The notes under the pieces are model-generated. The model had not been told where the DNA came from. It was given only the letters and a program-made list of their open reading frames with translations, and did no database searches. Below, in pieces: positions 43,539-53,372 of a DNA stretch of 64,000 nucleotides. The stretch comes from Occallatibacter riparius (GTDB lineage Bacteria > Acidobacteriota > Terriglobia > Terriglobales > Acidobacteriaceae), in contig NZ_CP093313.1 in NCBI RefSeq assembly GCF_025264625.1, positions 6,448,001-6,512,000 of the forward strand, given 5' to 3'. The first letter of the stretch is position 1, and each line of letters starts with the position of its first letter. The position numbers and the translations under genes were made by a program.

Positions 43539-44918
43539 ATGAAGAAGATTCTTCTCATTGTTTTCGCCATTCTTGTCGCCGCTGGACTCGTGACCTTCAT
43601 GGTGGTCAGGCAGCAGTCTGGCTACACAAAGGTTCTTACCGCCAAGATCGTTAAGCAGGACCTGTCCACCGTGATCAGCGGCACCGGACAGATCAAGCCC
43701 AAGACCTTTGCCGTCATCGGCTCCACCGCCCAGGGTCGCATCACCCACCTTTACGCAAAGGAAGGCGACCACGTTAAGAAAGGGCAAGTCCTCGCAGTAG
43801 TTGAGAACGTGGGGCAGGAAGCCCAGGTGGCGGGGCAGAAAGCAGCCATTTCGGCGGCTCAAACCGACATCTCGTCCTACGTTGCGGCGGAAAAGACCGC
43901 CCAGGCCAATGTCGAGCACGCCCAGGCCGATCTCCAGCAAAAGAAGCTGGACTATGACCGCGCCCAGGGTCTCTACAAGGCCGGCATCATGGCCAAGCAG
44001 GACTACGACGCCAAGAAGGCCGCCTACGACCTCGACGTCGCGACTCTGGCCCAGGCCGAGGCCGGCCTCAACCAGGCCAAGGCAAACACAGCGTCAGCGC
44101 GAGGCCATCTCGGCACCCAGGAAGCCACGTTGCGCTCCTACCAGAACGCGCTCAGCTTGACCCAGGCCACTGCTCCGTTCGATGGCGTGGTGACGGATGA
44201 GCCCGTACGCGAAGGCGAAACCGTGGTGCCCGGCATCCAAAACTCCAACGGCTCAACCTTCATGACCGTTGCCGATATGAGCGTCGTTACCGCCGAAGTG
44301 AAGGTGGACGAGACCGACATCGTCAACGTCAAAGTTGGCCAGCCCGCCGACGTCACCGTTGACGCGATTCCGAACAGAATCTTCAAGGGCCATGTGACCC
44401 TGGTCGGCGATCAGGCCCTGCTCCGCTCCACCGGTGTGGCCACCTCACAGTCCACCACCGGCACTGAAGAAGCCAAGGACTTCAAGGTCGTTGTCACGCT
44501 GGACCAGCCTGACAACTCGCTGCGTCCGGGCCTGTCGACCACCGCCAGGATCACGACGGCCCACAAAGCCGGCGTGCTTTCGCTGCCCATCCAGGCACTT
44601 ACCATCAAGCCCCCGGATAAGCCGGCGGCCAACGGCAATGTTCAGGCCGCTTCAAGCAGCTCCAGTTCCTCGACGGGTCAACCCGATCAGCAGGGCGTGT
44701 ATGTTCTCAGCAAGGACGCGCACGGCAAGCTGCGCGCGCACTTTGTGCCTGTGACCACCGGCATCACCGGCGCCACCGACATTGAAGTGCTCACCGGTCT
44801 GAAAGAGGGCGACGAGATCGTCACCGGTCCCTACAAGACCCTGCGCGGCTTGAAAGAGAACGCGCTCATCAAACGCGACACGGCGAAGCCGCTCACTACG
44901 ACGCCTAACAACTCGTAA
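43539..44918 (+). CDS. MacA/HlyD-like periplasmic adaptor
   Basis: A 459-aa membrane-fusion protein. One N-terminal membrane anchor (~4-24); a barrel-sandwich half GRITHLYAKEGDHVKKGQVL; a long coiled-coil hairpin (~85-205, Ala/Gln/Lys-rich); the second lipoyl half ATAPFDGVVTDEPVREGETV; then beta-barrel and membrane-proximal domains. A Ser-rich insert (~370-380) is unusual. It bridges an inner-membrane exporter to an outer-membrane channel. An ABC ATPase gene follows 259 bp downstream, so a MacAB- or ABC-type exporter is likely, but no permease gene is present. GGGAG precedes the ATG. Confidence 0.85.
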   Translation: MKKILLIVFAILVAAGLVTFMVVRQQSGYTKVLTAKIVKQDLSTVISGTGQIKPKTFAVIGSTAQGRITHLYAKEGDHVKKGQVLAVVENVGQEAQVAGQKAAISAAQTDISSYVAAEKTAQANVEHAQADLQQKKLDYDRAQGLYKAGIMAKQDYDAKKAAYDLDVATLAQAEAGLNQAKANTASARGHLGTQEATLRSYQNALSLTQATAPFDGVVTDEPVREGETVVPGIQNSNGSTFMTVADMSVVTAEVKVDETDIVNVKVGQPADVTVDAIPNRIFKGHVTLVGDQALLRSTGVATSQSTTGTEEAKDFKVVVTLDQPDNSLRPGLSTTARITTAHKAGVLSLPIQALTIKPPDKPAANGNVQAASSSSSSSTGQPDQQGVYVLSKDAHGKLRAHFVPVTTGITGATDIEVLTGLKEGDEIVTGPYKTLRGLKENALIKRDTAKPLTTTPNNS

Positions 44919-44960
44919 GCATCTAAACGGATCGAATCTGCTTTGAAACGGTACGACTGG

Positions 44961-45028
44961 GTAGGTCCGGGCTTTAGCCCGGACTGCCGACAAGACCGAG
45001 CAGGATGTTTGGGCGTTAGCCCCTGAGG
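44961..45028. repeat. Paired palindromic repeat, copy 1
   Basis: Two palindromes: GTAGGTCCGGGCTTTAGCCC followed by GGACT (44961-44985), and GGGCGTTAGCCCCTGAGG (45011-45028). The same two-part layout recurs at 47125-47192. The first forms a CCGGGC/GCCCGG-type hairpin. It lies between the adaptor and the ABC ATPase gene. Confidence 0.68.
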
Positions 45029-45177
45029 AATTTTCCTTTTGAAGTCTTCCATTCACCACAGACGGCTCAGGGAACCATAGGCTCAAAATTGCGTATCTCG
45101 TGATACGCGCGCAAGGCGAATCCGCTTGTCCGCGCCGGAAATTTCCGGATCGCAGCAAGGCAGAGGAAGATATGGGG

Positions 45178-45930
<753 letters not shown>

Positions 45931-46100
45931 AACGGGCATTAGAGTTTAGGCATTGGGCATCAAATAAGTGGGGAGCAGCCTTCGGGCGCGCTCCCCACTC
46001 TGCTTTCGGTAACCGTGAGCCCTAATCCCCACTGCCCGGTCTCACCAACTCCCCTACTTCCTACTCCCTGTCCCTGTTCCCTGTTCCCTGTATTCAAGTT
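45931..46100. repeat. 7-bp repeat tracts flanking a terminator hairpin
   Basis: From the ABC ATPase stop: GCATTAG, AGTTTAG, GCATTGG, GCATCAA at about 7-bp spacing (45937-45965), then the terminator, then near 46055-46095 TACTCCC, TGTCCCTG, TTCCCTG, TTCCCTG, TATTCAAG. Frames through this region are not coding. Confidence 0.6.
45967..45999 (+). terminator. Terminator after the ABC ATPase
   Basis: AGTGGGGAGC / GCTCCCCACT, 10-bp stem with a 13-base loop, followed by CTGCTTT. Confidence 0.75.
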
Positions 46101-46116
46101 TCCCTCCTGCCCGCCG

Positions 46117-47124
46117 ATGAAACACCTGTTGGCGAGATTGCACGAATTTGAGCCACGGAGGCGAGGCACGTTGAAACCTATGCAGAACGCCGCGCAGTTT
46201 CCACCCATGCTTCCCTCCGCTTATCCGGTTCCGGGCCCTGCCTTGGTCGAAACGGAACCGGATCCCGAGGTCTCAGTGGCAGGTGTGAGCGCTCCCTGGC
46301 GCAAGCTGCTGCTGCAGGCCGAAATGGCCGCCCCGCACGTTCAGGTGGCCGCAATCGAGGGCGAGAACGGCGTGGGGAAACAGACCCTGGCTCGTTATCT
46401 CCTGAGCCGCTCGCCCCTCGCCGGCTCATCCTTCCAGCGCCGCGATGCGCGCGAATGGCTCCTGCGCGACGCTGACCCCTCCGCCCTTGGCGGATTCACT
46501 TACCTCGACCGAGTCGATCTGCTCGCGCCTCCGGGCCAGGGACTTCTTCTCAGCGTCCTCAAAGCTCTCCAGGACCGTCCGCACAGCCGCGCCATGATCG
46601 TTGCTTCGTCGCAGATATCCCTACGCCAGATGGCCGGGCAGGGCCTGCTCATGCCTGACCTGGCCTTCCGTCTCACCGCGGTCCGTTTCGCCATTCCGCC
46701 GCTGCGCACGCGCAAGGAGGACATCCCACCCATCGCGCAGGAGTTGCTCGACCGCATCTGCTCGCGTTATCAGCATCGTCCCGTCGAGTTAGGCCCCGGC
46801 GCTTTGGCCCGCCTGCTCCAGCACGCGTGGCCCGGCAATGTGCGCGAGCTCGCCAGCGTGCTTGAGTCCGCACTCCTCGAAGCCATCAACAACGTCATCC
46901 GCCCCGGCGACCTGGCCATCCCCACCGATGACGAATTCAGCCATGACTTACAGCCCAACCTGCCTGCCGCTGGAAGCCTGGGCCTCGATGACGTGATTCA
47001 CCATCATGTGCAATACGTGCTTGATCTGAACCGCGGCAACAAGCTTCGCGCCGCCCGCCAGCTCGGCATCAGCCGCTCCACCCTCTACCGCATCCTCGGC
47101 AACGAAACCATCCTCGCGCATTAG
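46117..47124 (+). CDS. Degenerate sigma-54-type AAA+ regulator
   Basis: About 335 aa. There is no receiver or GAF domain. The AAA+ core is shortened: Walker A GENGVGKQ is kept, the GAFTGA loop for contacting sigma-54 is absent, and Walker B is changed to GGFTYLDRVD, with Arg in place of the usual catalytic Glu. The R-finger/sensor region LAFRLTAVRFAIPPLRTRKEDIP and WPGNVREL are kept. A Fis-type HTH ends it (KLRAARQLGISRSTLYRIL). It probably cannot remodel sigma-54 holoenzyme and may act as a DNA-binding regulator. Start uncertain: ATG 46117, TTG 46171 or ATG 46180. Confidence 0.78.
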   Translation: MKHLLARLHEFEPRRRGTLKPMQNAAQFPPMLPSAYPVPGPALVETEPDPEVSVAGVSAPWRKLLLQAEMAAPHVQVAAIEGENGVGKQTLARYLLSRSPLAGSSFQRRDAREWLLRDADPSALGGFTYLDRVDLLAPPGQGLLLSVLKALQDRPHSRAMIVASSQISLRQMAGQGLLMPDLAFRLTAVRFAIPPLRTRKEDIPPIAQELLDRICSRYQHRPVELGPGALARLLQHAWPGNVRELASVLESALLEAINNVIRPGDLAIPTDDEFSHDLQPNLPAAGSLGLDDVIHHHVQYVLDLNRGNKLRAARQLGISRSTLYRILGNETILAH

Positions 47125-47192
47125 GTAGGTCAGGGCTTCAGCCCTGACATCTCAATCACATTCAAGTACGCGCGGGCTTCAGCCCCTGATGC
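47125..47192. repeat. Paired palindromic repeat, copy 2
   Basis: GTAGGTCAGGGCTTCAGCCC followed by TGACAT (47125-47150), and GCGGGCTTCAGCCCCTGATG (47172-47191). It has the same order and similar spacing as 44961-45028 and sits between two convergent genes, where it can act as a bidirectional terminator; its last bases touch the stop of the FkbM gene. Confidence 0.68.
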
Positions 47193-48014
47193 TCACCTTC
47201 CCCGCAGCTTCGTCCCGACCCATCCCCGCAGATGCCGCATCTTCTGCCGCCGCTTCTCCACCTGCGACCCGGGATCGAGCTGAACACGGTTCGTAGCGTG
47301 GATATCCTTCCACCCCAGCCCCTCCTTCGCCAGCACATGAAACAGATCGTCGGCATTCATCCACTCGCCCGCAATGTCCTCGCCGAACGGTCCCGCCGAG
47401 TGCGCCGGAAACGAATACGGCTCCACCCCACCGCCCACGCGAATCGCATGGCTCCTGTACTTCTTCGCCACCGTCTCGCCATCCACCAGTTTGAACGCCG
47501 AGTACTCGCCCATCCCCGCCATCAGCGCGAACACCTGGATACTGTGTGCCTCCGCCGAAATAAAGGCCGGCTTCACGGCGTTGCGAAACAGCTCCTTCAG
47601 GATCACTTCCTCGTAGTGCTCGATATCGATCTTGATGTAGTACGGCGCGCCGTGCTCCCCAACGATCTGCATCACCGATTTGGCGGGCAGCAGCACCTTC
47701 TCGAAATCCCCAATCACCGTCGCATCCGGCTCTGGAAATTGCCCCAGGACATGGTGCCGCTTGTGCAGATAGAAGTAGACCTCGGGACTGCTGCCCTCGG
47801 CGGCTACCACGCAGTTCTCCACTTGCAGGCGCCCGTCGCGAATCTCTTCCGAAAATCGCGTCTCGATCTCGCGGCACAGCGACGGGTTCGCCTCTACCGC
47901 GACCACCACATCCGCCTTCTTCAGGTAATAGGGAATGTCATCGCCGTTGTTCGCGCCGAAGTCATAGATGATCTTTCTCTGCAACGACTCTGCGGTTTGG
48001 TCAGGGCTGCCCAA
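47193..48014 (-). CDS. FkbM-family methyltransferase
   Basis: A 273-aa SAM-dependent methyltransferase of the FkbM type. IIYDFGANNGDDIPYYL and VVVAVEANPS form the SAM-binding Rossmann start; YYIKIDIEHYEEVIL is the conserved acidic motif (FkbM proteins show DIEG or similar). An Arg/Lys-rich C-terminus follows. The target is often a glycan or small-molecule hydroxyl; none is suggested here, as no glycosyltransferase is nearby. The start is a TTG (48014) with a weak site. It is divergent from the DUF885 gene. Confidence 0.8.
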   Translation of the reverse strand: MGSPDQTAESLQRKIIYDFGANNGDDIPYYLKKADVVVAVEANPSLCREIETRFSEEIRDGRLQVENCVVAAEGSSPEVYFYLHKRHHVLGQFPEPDATVIGDFEKVLLPAKSVMQIVGEHGAPYYIKIDIEHYEEVILKELFRNAVKPAFISAEAHSIQVFALMAGMGEYSAFKLVDGETVAKKYRSHAIRVGGGVEPYSFPAHSAGPFGEDIAGEWMNADDLFHVLAKEGLGWKDIHATNRVQLDPGSQVEKRRQKMRHLRGWVGTKLRGR

Positions 48015-48113
48015 GGCGATCTATAGAAGTGAATCTCCGTTCGATTGTACTTCGCCCCTCGCCCGCTGCTCTACACTCGACGAGTAAGCCATCTTCACCC
48101 GAGGACTGTCCCG

Positions 48114-49910
48114 TTGCGCCTGATCCACCTCTCTTCTGCCGCTGCCGTCGCCGCCCTGCTGCTCTCCTCTTTTGCCGCCGCGCAGAAGCTCACTCCCGCC
48201 GCGCCCAACGACAATGCCTCGGTTGCCGACCGCCGCGCCGCGATGAACGCCCTTTTCCAGCAGTACTGGACCGCCAACCTGGAGCGCAGCCCCGAATTCG
48301 CCTCCGCCCTCGGCGACAAGCGCTGGAACGACAAGATCTCCGACTATTCCGTGACTGCGATTAACGCTTGGCTTGAGCAGGAGCAGAACTTCCTCACCAA
48401 GCTCGGCGCCATCGACGACGCCGGCTTCACCGACGCCGAGAAGACCAGCCGCGAGCTTCTCCTGCGCGATTTTGCGGACGACATTGAAGCCGCCGACTTC
48501 AAAGAGTGGGAGATGCCCGTCGACCAGATGCACGGCATCTACGAGACCTACCCAGGCCTCGCCAATCACCTCAGCTTCAACGAGGTGAAGGACTACGACG
48601 ACTGGATCGCCCGCCTGAACGCGATTCCCACCGCCTTCGCGCAGGTCACCGAGAACATGTCCATCGGCATCGAAGACCACCGCGTGCCGCCGAAGTATCT
48701 GCTCAAGCAGACGCTGGACCAAGTGAAGGAGCTTGCCAATCAGAAGCCTGAAGACTCGCCGCTCGCCTCACCGCTGAAGAAATTCCCCGCCTCCATTGCC
48801 GCCAAGGAACAGCAGCGCATCCGCACTGAGACTCTGAACGCAATCTCCAAGCGCGTCCTGCCCGCCTATCAGCGATTCGCACGCTTCCTCGAAGTCAGCT
48901 ACATTCCCGCCGGCCGCGACGAGCCCGGCATCTCGTCCATACCCGATGGCGCAAAGTACTACCAGTTCCTCATCCACCGCGAGACTACGCTGAACCTCAC
49001 CGCCAATCAGATCCACCAAATCGGTCTCAACGAAGTGAAGCGTGACGAAACCGAGATGCTGGCGATAGCGCAGAAGCTCGGCTTTAAAGATCTCGCCTCA
49101 TTCCGCGCCAGCCTCAAAGACAATCCCAAGCTCAAGCCCGCCTCGCCGCAGGCTCTCCTCGATACCTATCAGGGCCACGTCAACGACATGCAGGCCAAGC
49201 TTCCCGAGCTCTTCGGCCGCCTGCCCAAGAACAAGCTTGAAGTCGTGCGCATGCCTGAGTACCTGGAGAAGACCGCGCCACCCGCTTACTACGATCCCGG
49301 CTCGCCCACAGCAAACCGCCCCGGCCATCTCTGGGTGAACTTCTATAACGTGCCGAGCCGTAGCCTTCTGAATGTGGAAGCAATCTCTTATCACGAAGGC
49401 CTGCCCGGCCATCATCTCCAGTTCGCCATTGCACAGGAGCAGGAGGGCGTGCCCGAATTCCGCAAGCACGACGAGTACACCGCCTTCGTCGAAGGCTGGG
49501 CCCTCTACTCCGAACGAGTCGGTAAAGACATTGGGTTCTACCAGGATCCTTACTCCGACTTCGGCCGCCTCGATGCCGACATGTGGCGTGCCATCCGTCT
49601 CGTGGTCGACACCGGCGTGCATTCGCAACACTGGACGCGCCAGGAGATGGTCGACTACTTCCACGCGCATTCCTCGCTCGACGAGCCCACAGTGCAGTCC
49701 GAGGTCGATCGCTACATCGCATGGCCCGGTCAGGCGCTGGCCTACAAAATCGGCCAGATGACCATCCTCGAGTTGCGCGACAAGGCGAAGGCCGAGCTCG
49801 GCAGCAAGTTCGATATCCGCGCCTTCCACGATCAGGTTGTCGATTCAGGCGCCATGCCCATGGACATGCTCGTCACTAAAATTGAAGCCTGGATCGCCAC
49901 GCAGAAATAG
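48114..49910 (+). CDS. DUF885 family secreted metallopeptidase-like protein
   Basis: A 598-aa DUF885 protein. From TTG 48114 the product opens with a Leu/Ala-rich signal peptide ending AAAQ; GAGGA lies nine bases upstream, while the ATG at 48045 has no site and would lie far outside. The zinc-type motif YHEGLPGHHLQ (HExxH-like H-E-G-x2-G-H) and EGWALYSE near residues 420-465 are the family signature. DUF885 proteins resemble M32-type carboxypeptidases, but the activity is unproved. The closing region is helical. Confidence 0.85.
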   Translation: MRLIHLSSAAAVAALLLSSFAAAQKLTPAAPNDNASVADRRAAMNALFQQYWTANLERSPEFASALGDKRWNDKISDYSVTAINAWLEQEQNFLTKLGAIDDAGFTDAEKTSRELLLRDFADDIEAADFKEWEMPVDQMHGIYETYPGLANHLSFNEVKDYDDWIARLNAIPTAFAQVTENMSIGIEDHRVPPKYLLKQTLDQVKELANQKPEDSPLASPLKKFPASIAAKEQQRIRTETLNAISKRVLPAYQRFARFLEVSYIPAGRDEPGISSIPDGAKYYQFLIHRETTLNLTANQIHQIGLNEVKRDETEMLAIAQKLGFKDLASFRASLKDNPKLKPASPQALLDTYQGHVNDMQAKLPELFGRLPKNKLEVVRMPEYLEKTAPPAYYDPGSPTANRPGHLWVNFYNVPSRSLLNVEAISYHEGLPGHHLQFAIAQEQEGVPEFRKHDEYTAFVEGWALYSERVGKDIGFYQDPYSDFGRLDADMWRAIRLVVDTGVHSQHWTRQEMVDYFHAHSSLDEPTVQSEVDRYIAWPGQALAYKIGQMTILELRDKAKAELGSKFDIRAFHDQVVDSGAMPMDMLVTKIEAWIATQK

Positions 49911-50007
49911 ACCCGCCGACGCGTTCGAGAAACCCGCTGGTGGCCGTTGGCTGCGTCCAGCGCGTATCCTGTTTTCAGCACCATCATCAAGCGAGACAAG
50001 GAAACAA

Positions 50008-50862
50008 ATGGCTGACATCGCCGTTGAGGCCGCTCAAGTCCCCGCGCAAATCCCCAACGTAACCGTCGCCGTGCTCGGCGCCGGAAAGATGGGCGGAATC
50101 CTTCTGCAGGCGTTCCTGAAGCAGAACCTCTTTGCGCCCGAGCAGATCTTCGCCACCGTCGGCCACGCCGAGCGCGCACTCGCGCTCAGCACCCAGTGGG
50201 GCGTCGACGTGAGCACCGACAACGTCGAAGCCGTGCGCAAAGCCGACCTGATCCTGCTCGGCGTCAAGCCCTTCCAGGTGCCCGATCTGATCGAGCAGAT
50301 CAAGCCCGCGCTCACGCCCGCCAAGACGCTCGTCTCCTTCGCCGCCAGCGTGAAAACGCGCGCCATTGAAGACGCCGCGGGCATGGAGATCGCCGTAATC
50401 CGCGCCATGCCCAATACGCCGTCCGCCCTGGGAGCAGGCGCAGCAGGCCTGTGCCGCGGCCGCTTCGTCAAGCCTGAGCAGATGGAGCTCGCGCAGCGCA
50501 TCTTCGAAACCGTCGGCCGCACCGTCGTCGTCGACGAGAAGCACATGGATGCGGTCACCGGCCTCTCCGCCTCTGGCCCCGCATACATCTACATCATCAT
50601 CGAGGCGTTGGCCGAAGCCGGCGTAAAGGTCGGCCTGCCCCGCGACACCGCCACGCAACTCGCCGCGCAAACCGTCTTCGGCGCGGGCAAAATGGTGCTC
50701 GAAACCGGCTATCATCCTGCCCTGCTCAAAGACGCCGTCACCACGCCTGCCGGCTGTACCATCGATGGCATCCTCGAACTCGAAGAAGGCGGCCTCCGCG
50801 TCACGCTGATCAAAGCTGTGATGCGCGCCACGGAACGCGCCAAGCAGCTGGCAGCAGGGTGA
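50008..50862 (+). CDS. proC: Pyrroline-5-carboxylate reductase
   Basis: A 284-aa ProC, the last step of proline synthesis: pyrroline-5-carboxylate plus NAD(P)H to proline. A Rossmann motif VAVLGAGKMGGILLQAF near 20-36 and VIRAMPNTP are followed by the C-terminal dimer domain with SGPAYIYIIIEALAEAGVKVGL and DAVTTPAGCTIDGI. About 16 N-terminal residues precede the family start. The ATG at 50008 follows AAGGAAA. The stop overlaps the next start (GTGA), so the acyltransferase gene is coupled to it. Confidence 0.95.
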   Translation: MADIAVEAAQVPAQIPNVTVAVLGAGKMGGILLQAFLKQNLFAPEQIFATVGHAERALALSTQWGVDVSTDNVEAVRKADLILLGVKPFQVPDLIEQIKPALTPAKTLVSFAASVKTRAIEDAAGMEIAVIRAMPNTPSALGAGAAGLCRGRFVKPEQMELAQRIFETVGRTVVVDEKHMDAVTGLSASGPAYIYIIIEALAEAGVKVGLPRDTATQLAAQTVFGAGKMVLETGYHPALLKDAVTTPAGCTIDGILELEEGGLRVTLIKAVMRATERAKQLAAG

Positions 50863-52001
50863 CAACGGGCGAACAGCGTGAGGGCCTGGACCGTGAGCCC
50901 GCGCCCTCATTACACGACGATCTAGTAGGAACACCTACGCCCAGCAGACCTGCGCGTCCCACCTGGCTCCCCTCTTACATCCCTGAACTCCAGGGACTGC
51001 GCGGCATTGCCGTGCTCCTCGTCGTCCTCTACCATTCGCATCCGCGCTTTCAGCGCACGCCGTTTTATTCGGCCTCGCTCTGGGGCTGGACGGGCGTCAA
51101 CCTCTTTTTCGTCCTCTCCGGATTCCTGATCACTTCAATCCTGCTTGAATCACGCGAGAAGCCGCACTACTTCCGCAATTTTTATGCCCGCCGCGCCCTG
51201 CGCATCTGGCCCGTGTATCTGCTCGCCCTCGCCGTCTGCTATCTCAAAGCCGACTGGTTCGTGGGCATGCCGGTTGCGCAGGCCATCCGCACCGCACCGT
51301 GGTGGGCTTACCTGCTCTTCATTCAGAACCTGTTTCATCTCGATCTGCCCGCCGGACTCGGCCCCACCTGGTCACTCGCGATCGAAGAGCAGTACTACCT
51401 GCTCTGGGCGCCGCTTGTTCGCGTCCTGCGCAAGCCGTGGATGCTCGCCGGCGCGTTGGCCACCGCGCTCATCGCGTCGCCGCTCTTCCGCACAACCCAC
51501 TTCGTGTGGATCACCAAGACCCACACCCTCACGCATCTCGACGGCATCGCCATGGGCAGCCTGCTCGCGCTCGGCCTCTACACAGTTGCGTGGGGCCGCC
51601 GTACCTGGCTCATCCTCGGGCTCTGCGCAATCGTCATCGGCTTCACGCTCGCCGGAACCGTCGCCGGCGGAACCGCTTTCCTCGACTCTGCTCTCACCTG
51701 CGGATTCGGCGGCGCAGTTCTCTCGTCCATTGCGGCTACGGGCTTTCGCAACCCGGTCAATGCCCTTCTGAGGCGAGGACCACTTCCCTTCTACGGCCGT
51801 ATCAGCTACGGCATGTACATGACGCACATCATGGTCTTCATCTACTACGGCTGGTTCGATGCGCGCATGGACGCCTATGGCACCCTCGGCGACCTCGCGG
51901 TTGTCGCGTTCCGCCTCGCGGTATGCACCGCCGTAGCCACAATCCTCTGGTACGGCTTCGAGTCCCGTATCCTCAAGCTGAAGCGCTACTTCGAGCGCTG
52001 A
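50859..52001 (+). CDS. Acyltransferase 3 (OafA/YrhL-like)
   Basis: A 380-aa integral-membrane O-acyltransferase with about 10 helices. The family marks are ELQGLRGIAVLLVVLYHS with the catalytic His, NLFFVLSGFLITSILL, RRALRIWPVYLL and GPTWSLAIEEQYYLLWAPL. It transfers acetyl or similar groups to sugars or lipids outside the cytoplasm; the target is unknown. GTG start 50859, overlapping the proC stop. Confidence 0.88.
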   Translation: MTTGEQREGLDREPAPSLHDDLVGTPTPSRPARPTWLPSYIPELQGLRGIAVLLVVLYHSHPRFQRTPFYSASLWGWTGVNLFFVLSGFLITSILLESREKPHYFRNFYARRALRIWPVYLLALAVCYLKADWFVGMPVAQAIRTAPWWAYLLFIQNLFHLDLPAGLGPTWSLAIEEQYYLLWAPLVRVLRKPWMLAGALATALIASPLFRTTHFVWITKTHTLTHLDGIAMGSLLALGLYTVAWGRRTWLILGLCAIVIGFTLAGTVAGGTAFLDSALTCGFGGAVLSSIAATGFRNPVNALLRRGPLPFYGRISYGMYMTHIMVFIYYGWFDARMDAYGTLGDLAVVAFRLAVCTAVATILWYGFESRILKLKRYFER

Positions 52002-52139
52002 CGGGCTCGAAGAACCCGATCGCCCAGCTTCAACCTCCCGTGACCACAGTCACTCGCGTTTGACTCACCCGCTGTTAGCCTGAACAGTGGTCAAGCCCTG
52101 ACGGCCCAATCCATCCTTTGAAGCGCGAGGCATTTATCC

Positions 52140-53372
52140 ATGGCGTCTTTTCCCGTTCTCGTCCTGAACAGCGGCTCATCCTCCATCAAGTTCTGCATCT
52201 ACGACGCAGGCGACGGTCAGCGCGACAAGCTCTTCGAGGGCGCAGTCGATGGCATCGGCACCGACCTCGGCAAGTTCTGGATGAAAGACCGCGACGGCAA
52301 AAAGATCGTCGACGAAACGCCCTCGCTGCCCAATCGCGCCGTTGCATTCTCGCTCGTCTCTGACGCGCTTCACTCCGGCAAGTTCCCTGCCCCCGCAGCC
52401 ATCGGCCACCGCACCGTCTGCGGCGGCCCCGGCATCAGTGAGAACCAGATCATCACTCCCGAACTCGTCGACGAGATCGAGAGCTACGCCGCACTCGCGC
52501 CTCTGCACACGCCGATCGCCGTCTACATCATGCGGCAGGCGCTCAAGCTCTTCCCCGGCGTGCCCAACTTCGCCGTGCTCGACACCTACTTTCACCGCAC
52601 TATGTCCGAGCTCGTGAAAGCCATGCCCATCCCCGCCGAGTTCGTCGCGATGGGCGTGCGCCGCTACGGCTATCACGGCATCTCCTACGAATCGATCATC
52701 CATCAGCTCCAGCCCGACGTGCCTCAGAAGCTCATCGTCGCCCACCTCGGCAACGGCGCATCCATCACCGCCATCCGCGACGGAAAATGCGTCGATACAT
52801 CGATGGGCCTCACCCCCACAGGCGGCATCATCAGCGGCACGCGCACGGGCGACATCGATCCCGGCGTGGTTCTCTTCATGCTCAACAAGATTGCTGAAAC
52901 CGGCGTGAGCGCCAAGCAAGCCGCCGACAAGCTCGAGACGCTGGTCAGCAAGAAGTCCGGCCTGCTCGGCGTGAGCGAACTCTCCAACGACATGCGCGAC
53001 CTGCGTGACGCCATCAAAGACGGCAACGCCAAGGCGCGCCTCGCTGTCGACAAGTTCGTGTGGACGCTGCAGAAATGGATCGGCGGCTTCGTCGCTGAAC
53101 TCGGCGGCCTCGACATGCTCGTTTTCACCGGAGGCATTGGTGAGAACGACATCGCCTCCCGCGCCGAGATCTGCACCGGCCTCGAAGCGCTCGGCATCAA
53201 GCTCGATGCAGCACACAACAACGTCCGCGGCGAAGCTACCATCTCCGCGGAAGACTCGCTCGTGACCGTGCGAGTGATCCCGCCGGCTGAAGACCTGATG
53301 ATTGTGAATCACGTCATGCGCCTGCTTACCGAGCAGCCCGCACCTGCAAAGCTAGAGGCGCAGATCGCGTAG
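52140..53372 (+). CDS. ackA: Acetate kinase
   Basis: A 410-aa acetate/propionate kinase. LVLNSGSSSIKFCIYD, HLGNGASITAI, DTSMGLTP, SGTRTGDIDP and FTGGIGENDIA are intact. Two signatures differ from the common form: GHRTVCGGPG where HRVVHGG is usual, with Cys for the second His, and YGYHGISYES where FHGTSH is usual; the catalytic YGxHG His is kept. No pta gene is adjacent. It interconverts acetyl phosphate and acetate with ATP. It overlaps the convergent oxidoreductase gene by 21 bp. Confidence 0.9.
   Translation: MASFPVLVLNSGSSSIKFCIYDAGDGQRDKLFEGAVDGIGTDLGKFWMKDRDGKKIVDETPSLPNRAVAFSLVSDALHSGKFPAPAAIGHRTVCGGPGISENQIITPELVDEIESYAALAPLHTPIAVYIMRQALKLFPGVPNFAVLDTYFHRTMSELVKAMPIPAEFVAMGVRRYGYHGISYESIIHQLQPDVPQKLIVAHLGNGASITAIRDGKCVDTSMGLTPTGGIISGTRTGDIDPGVVLFMLNKIAETGVSAKQAADKLETLVSKKSGLLGVSELSNDMRDLRDAIKDGNAKARLAVDKFVWTLQKWIGGFVAELGGLDMLVFTGGIGENDIASRAEICTGLEALGIKLDAAHNNVRGEATISAEDSLVTVRVIPPAEDLMIVNHVMRLLTEQPAPAKLEAQIA

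Noticed and set aside
46015-46116. N-terminal extension of the AAA+ regulator
   Set aside because: The residues (PLLPTPCPCSLFP) are translated heptad repeat and there is no RBS before the ATG at 46015.
52176-53312. 378-codon minus-strand frame opposite acetate kinase
   Set aside because: No family motif and the codon pattern of an antisense shadow; ackA motifs occupy the plus strand throughout.
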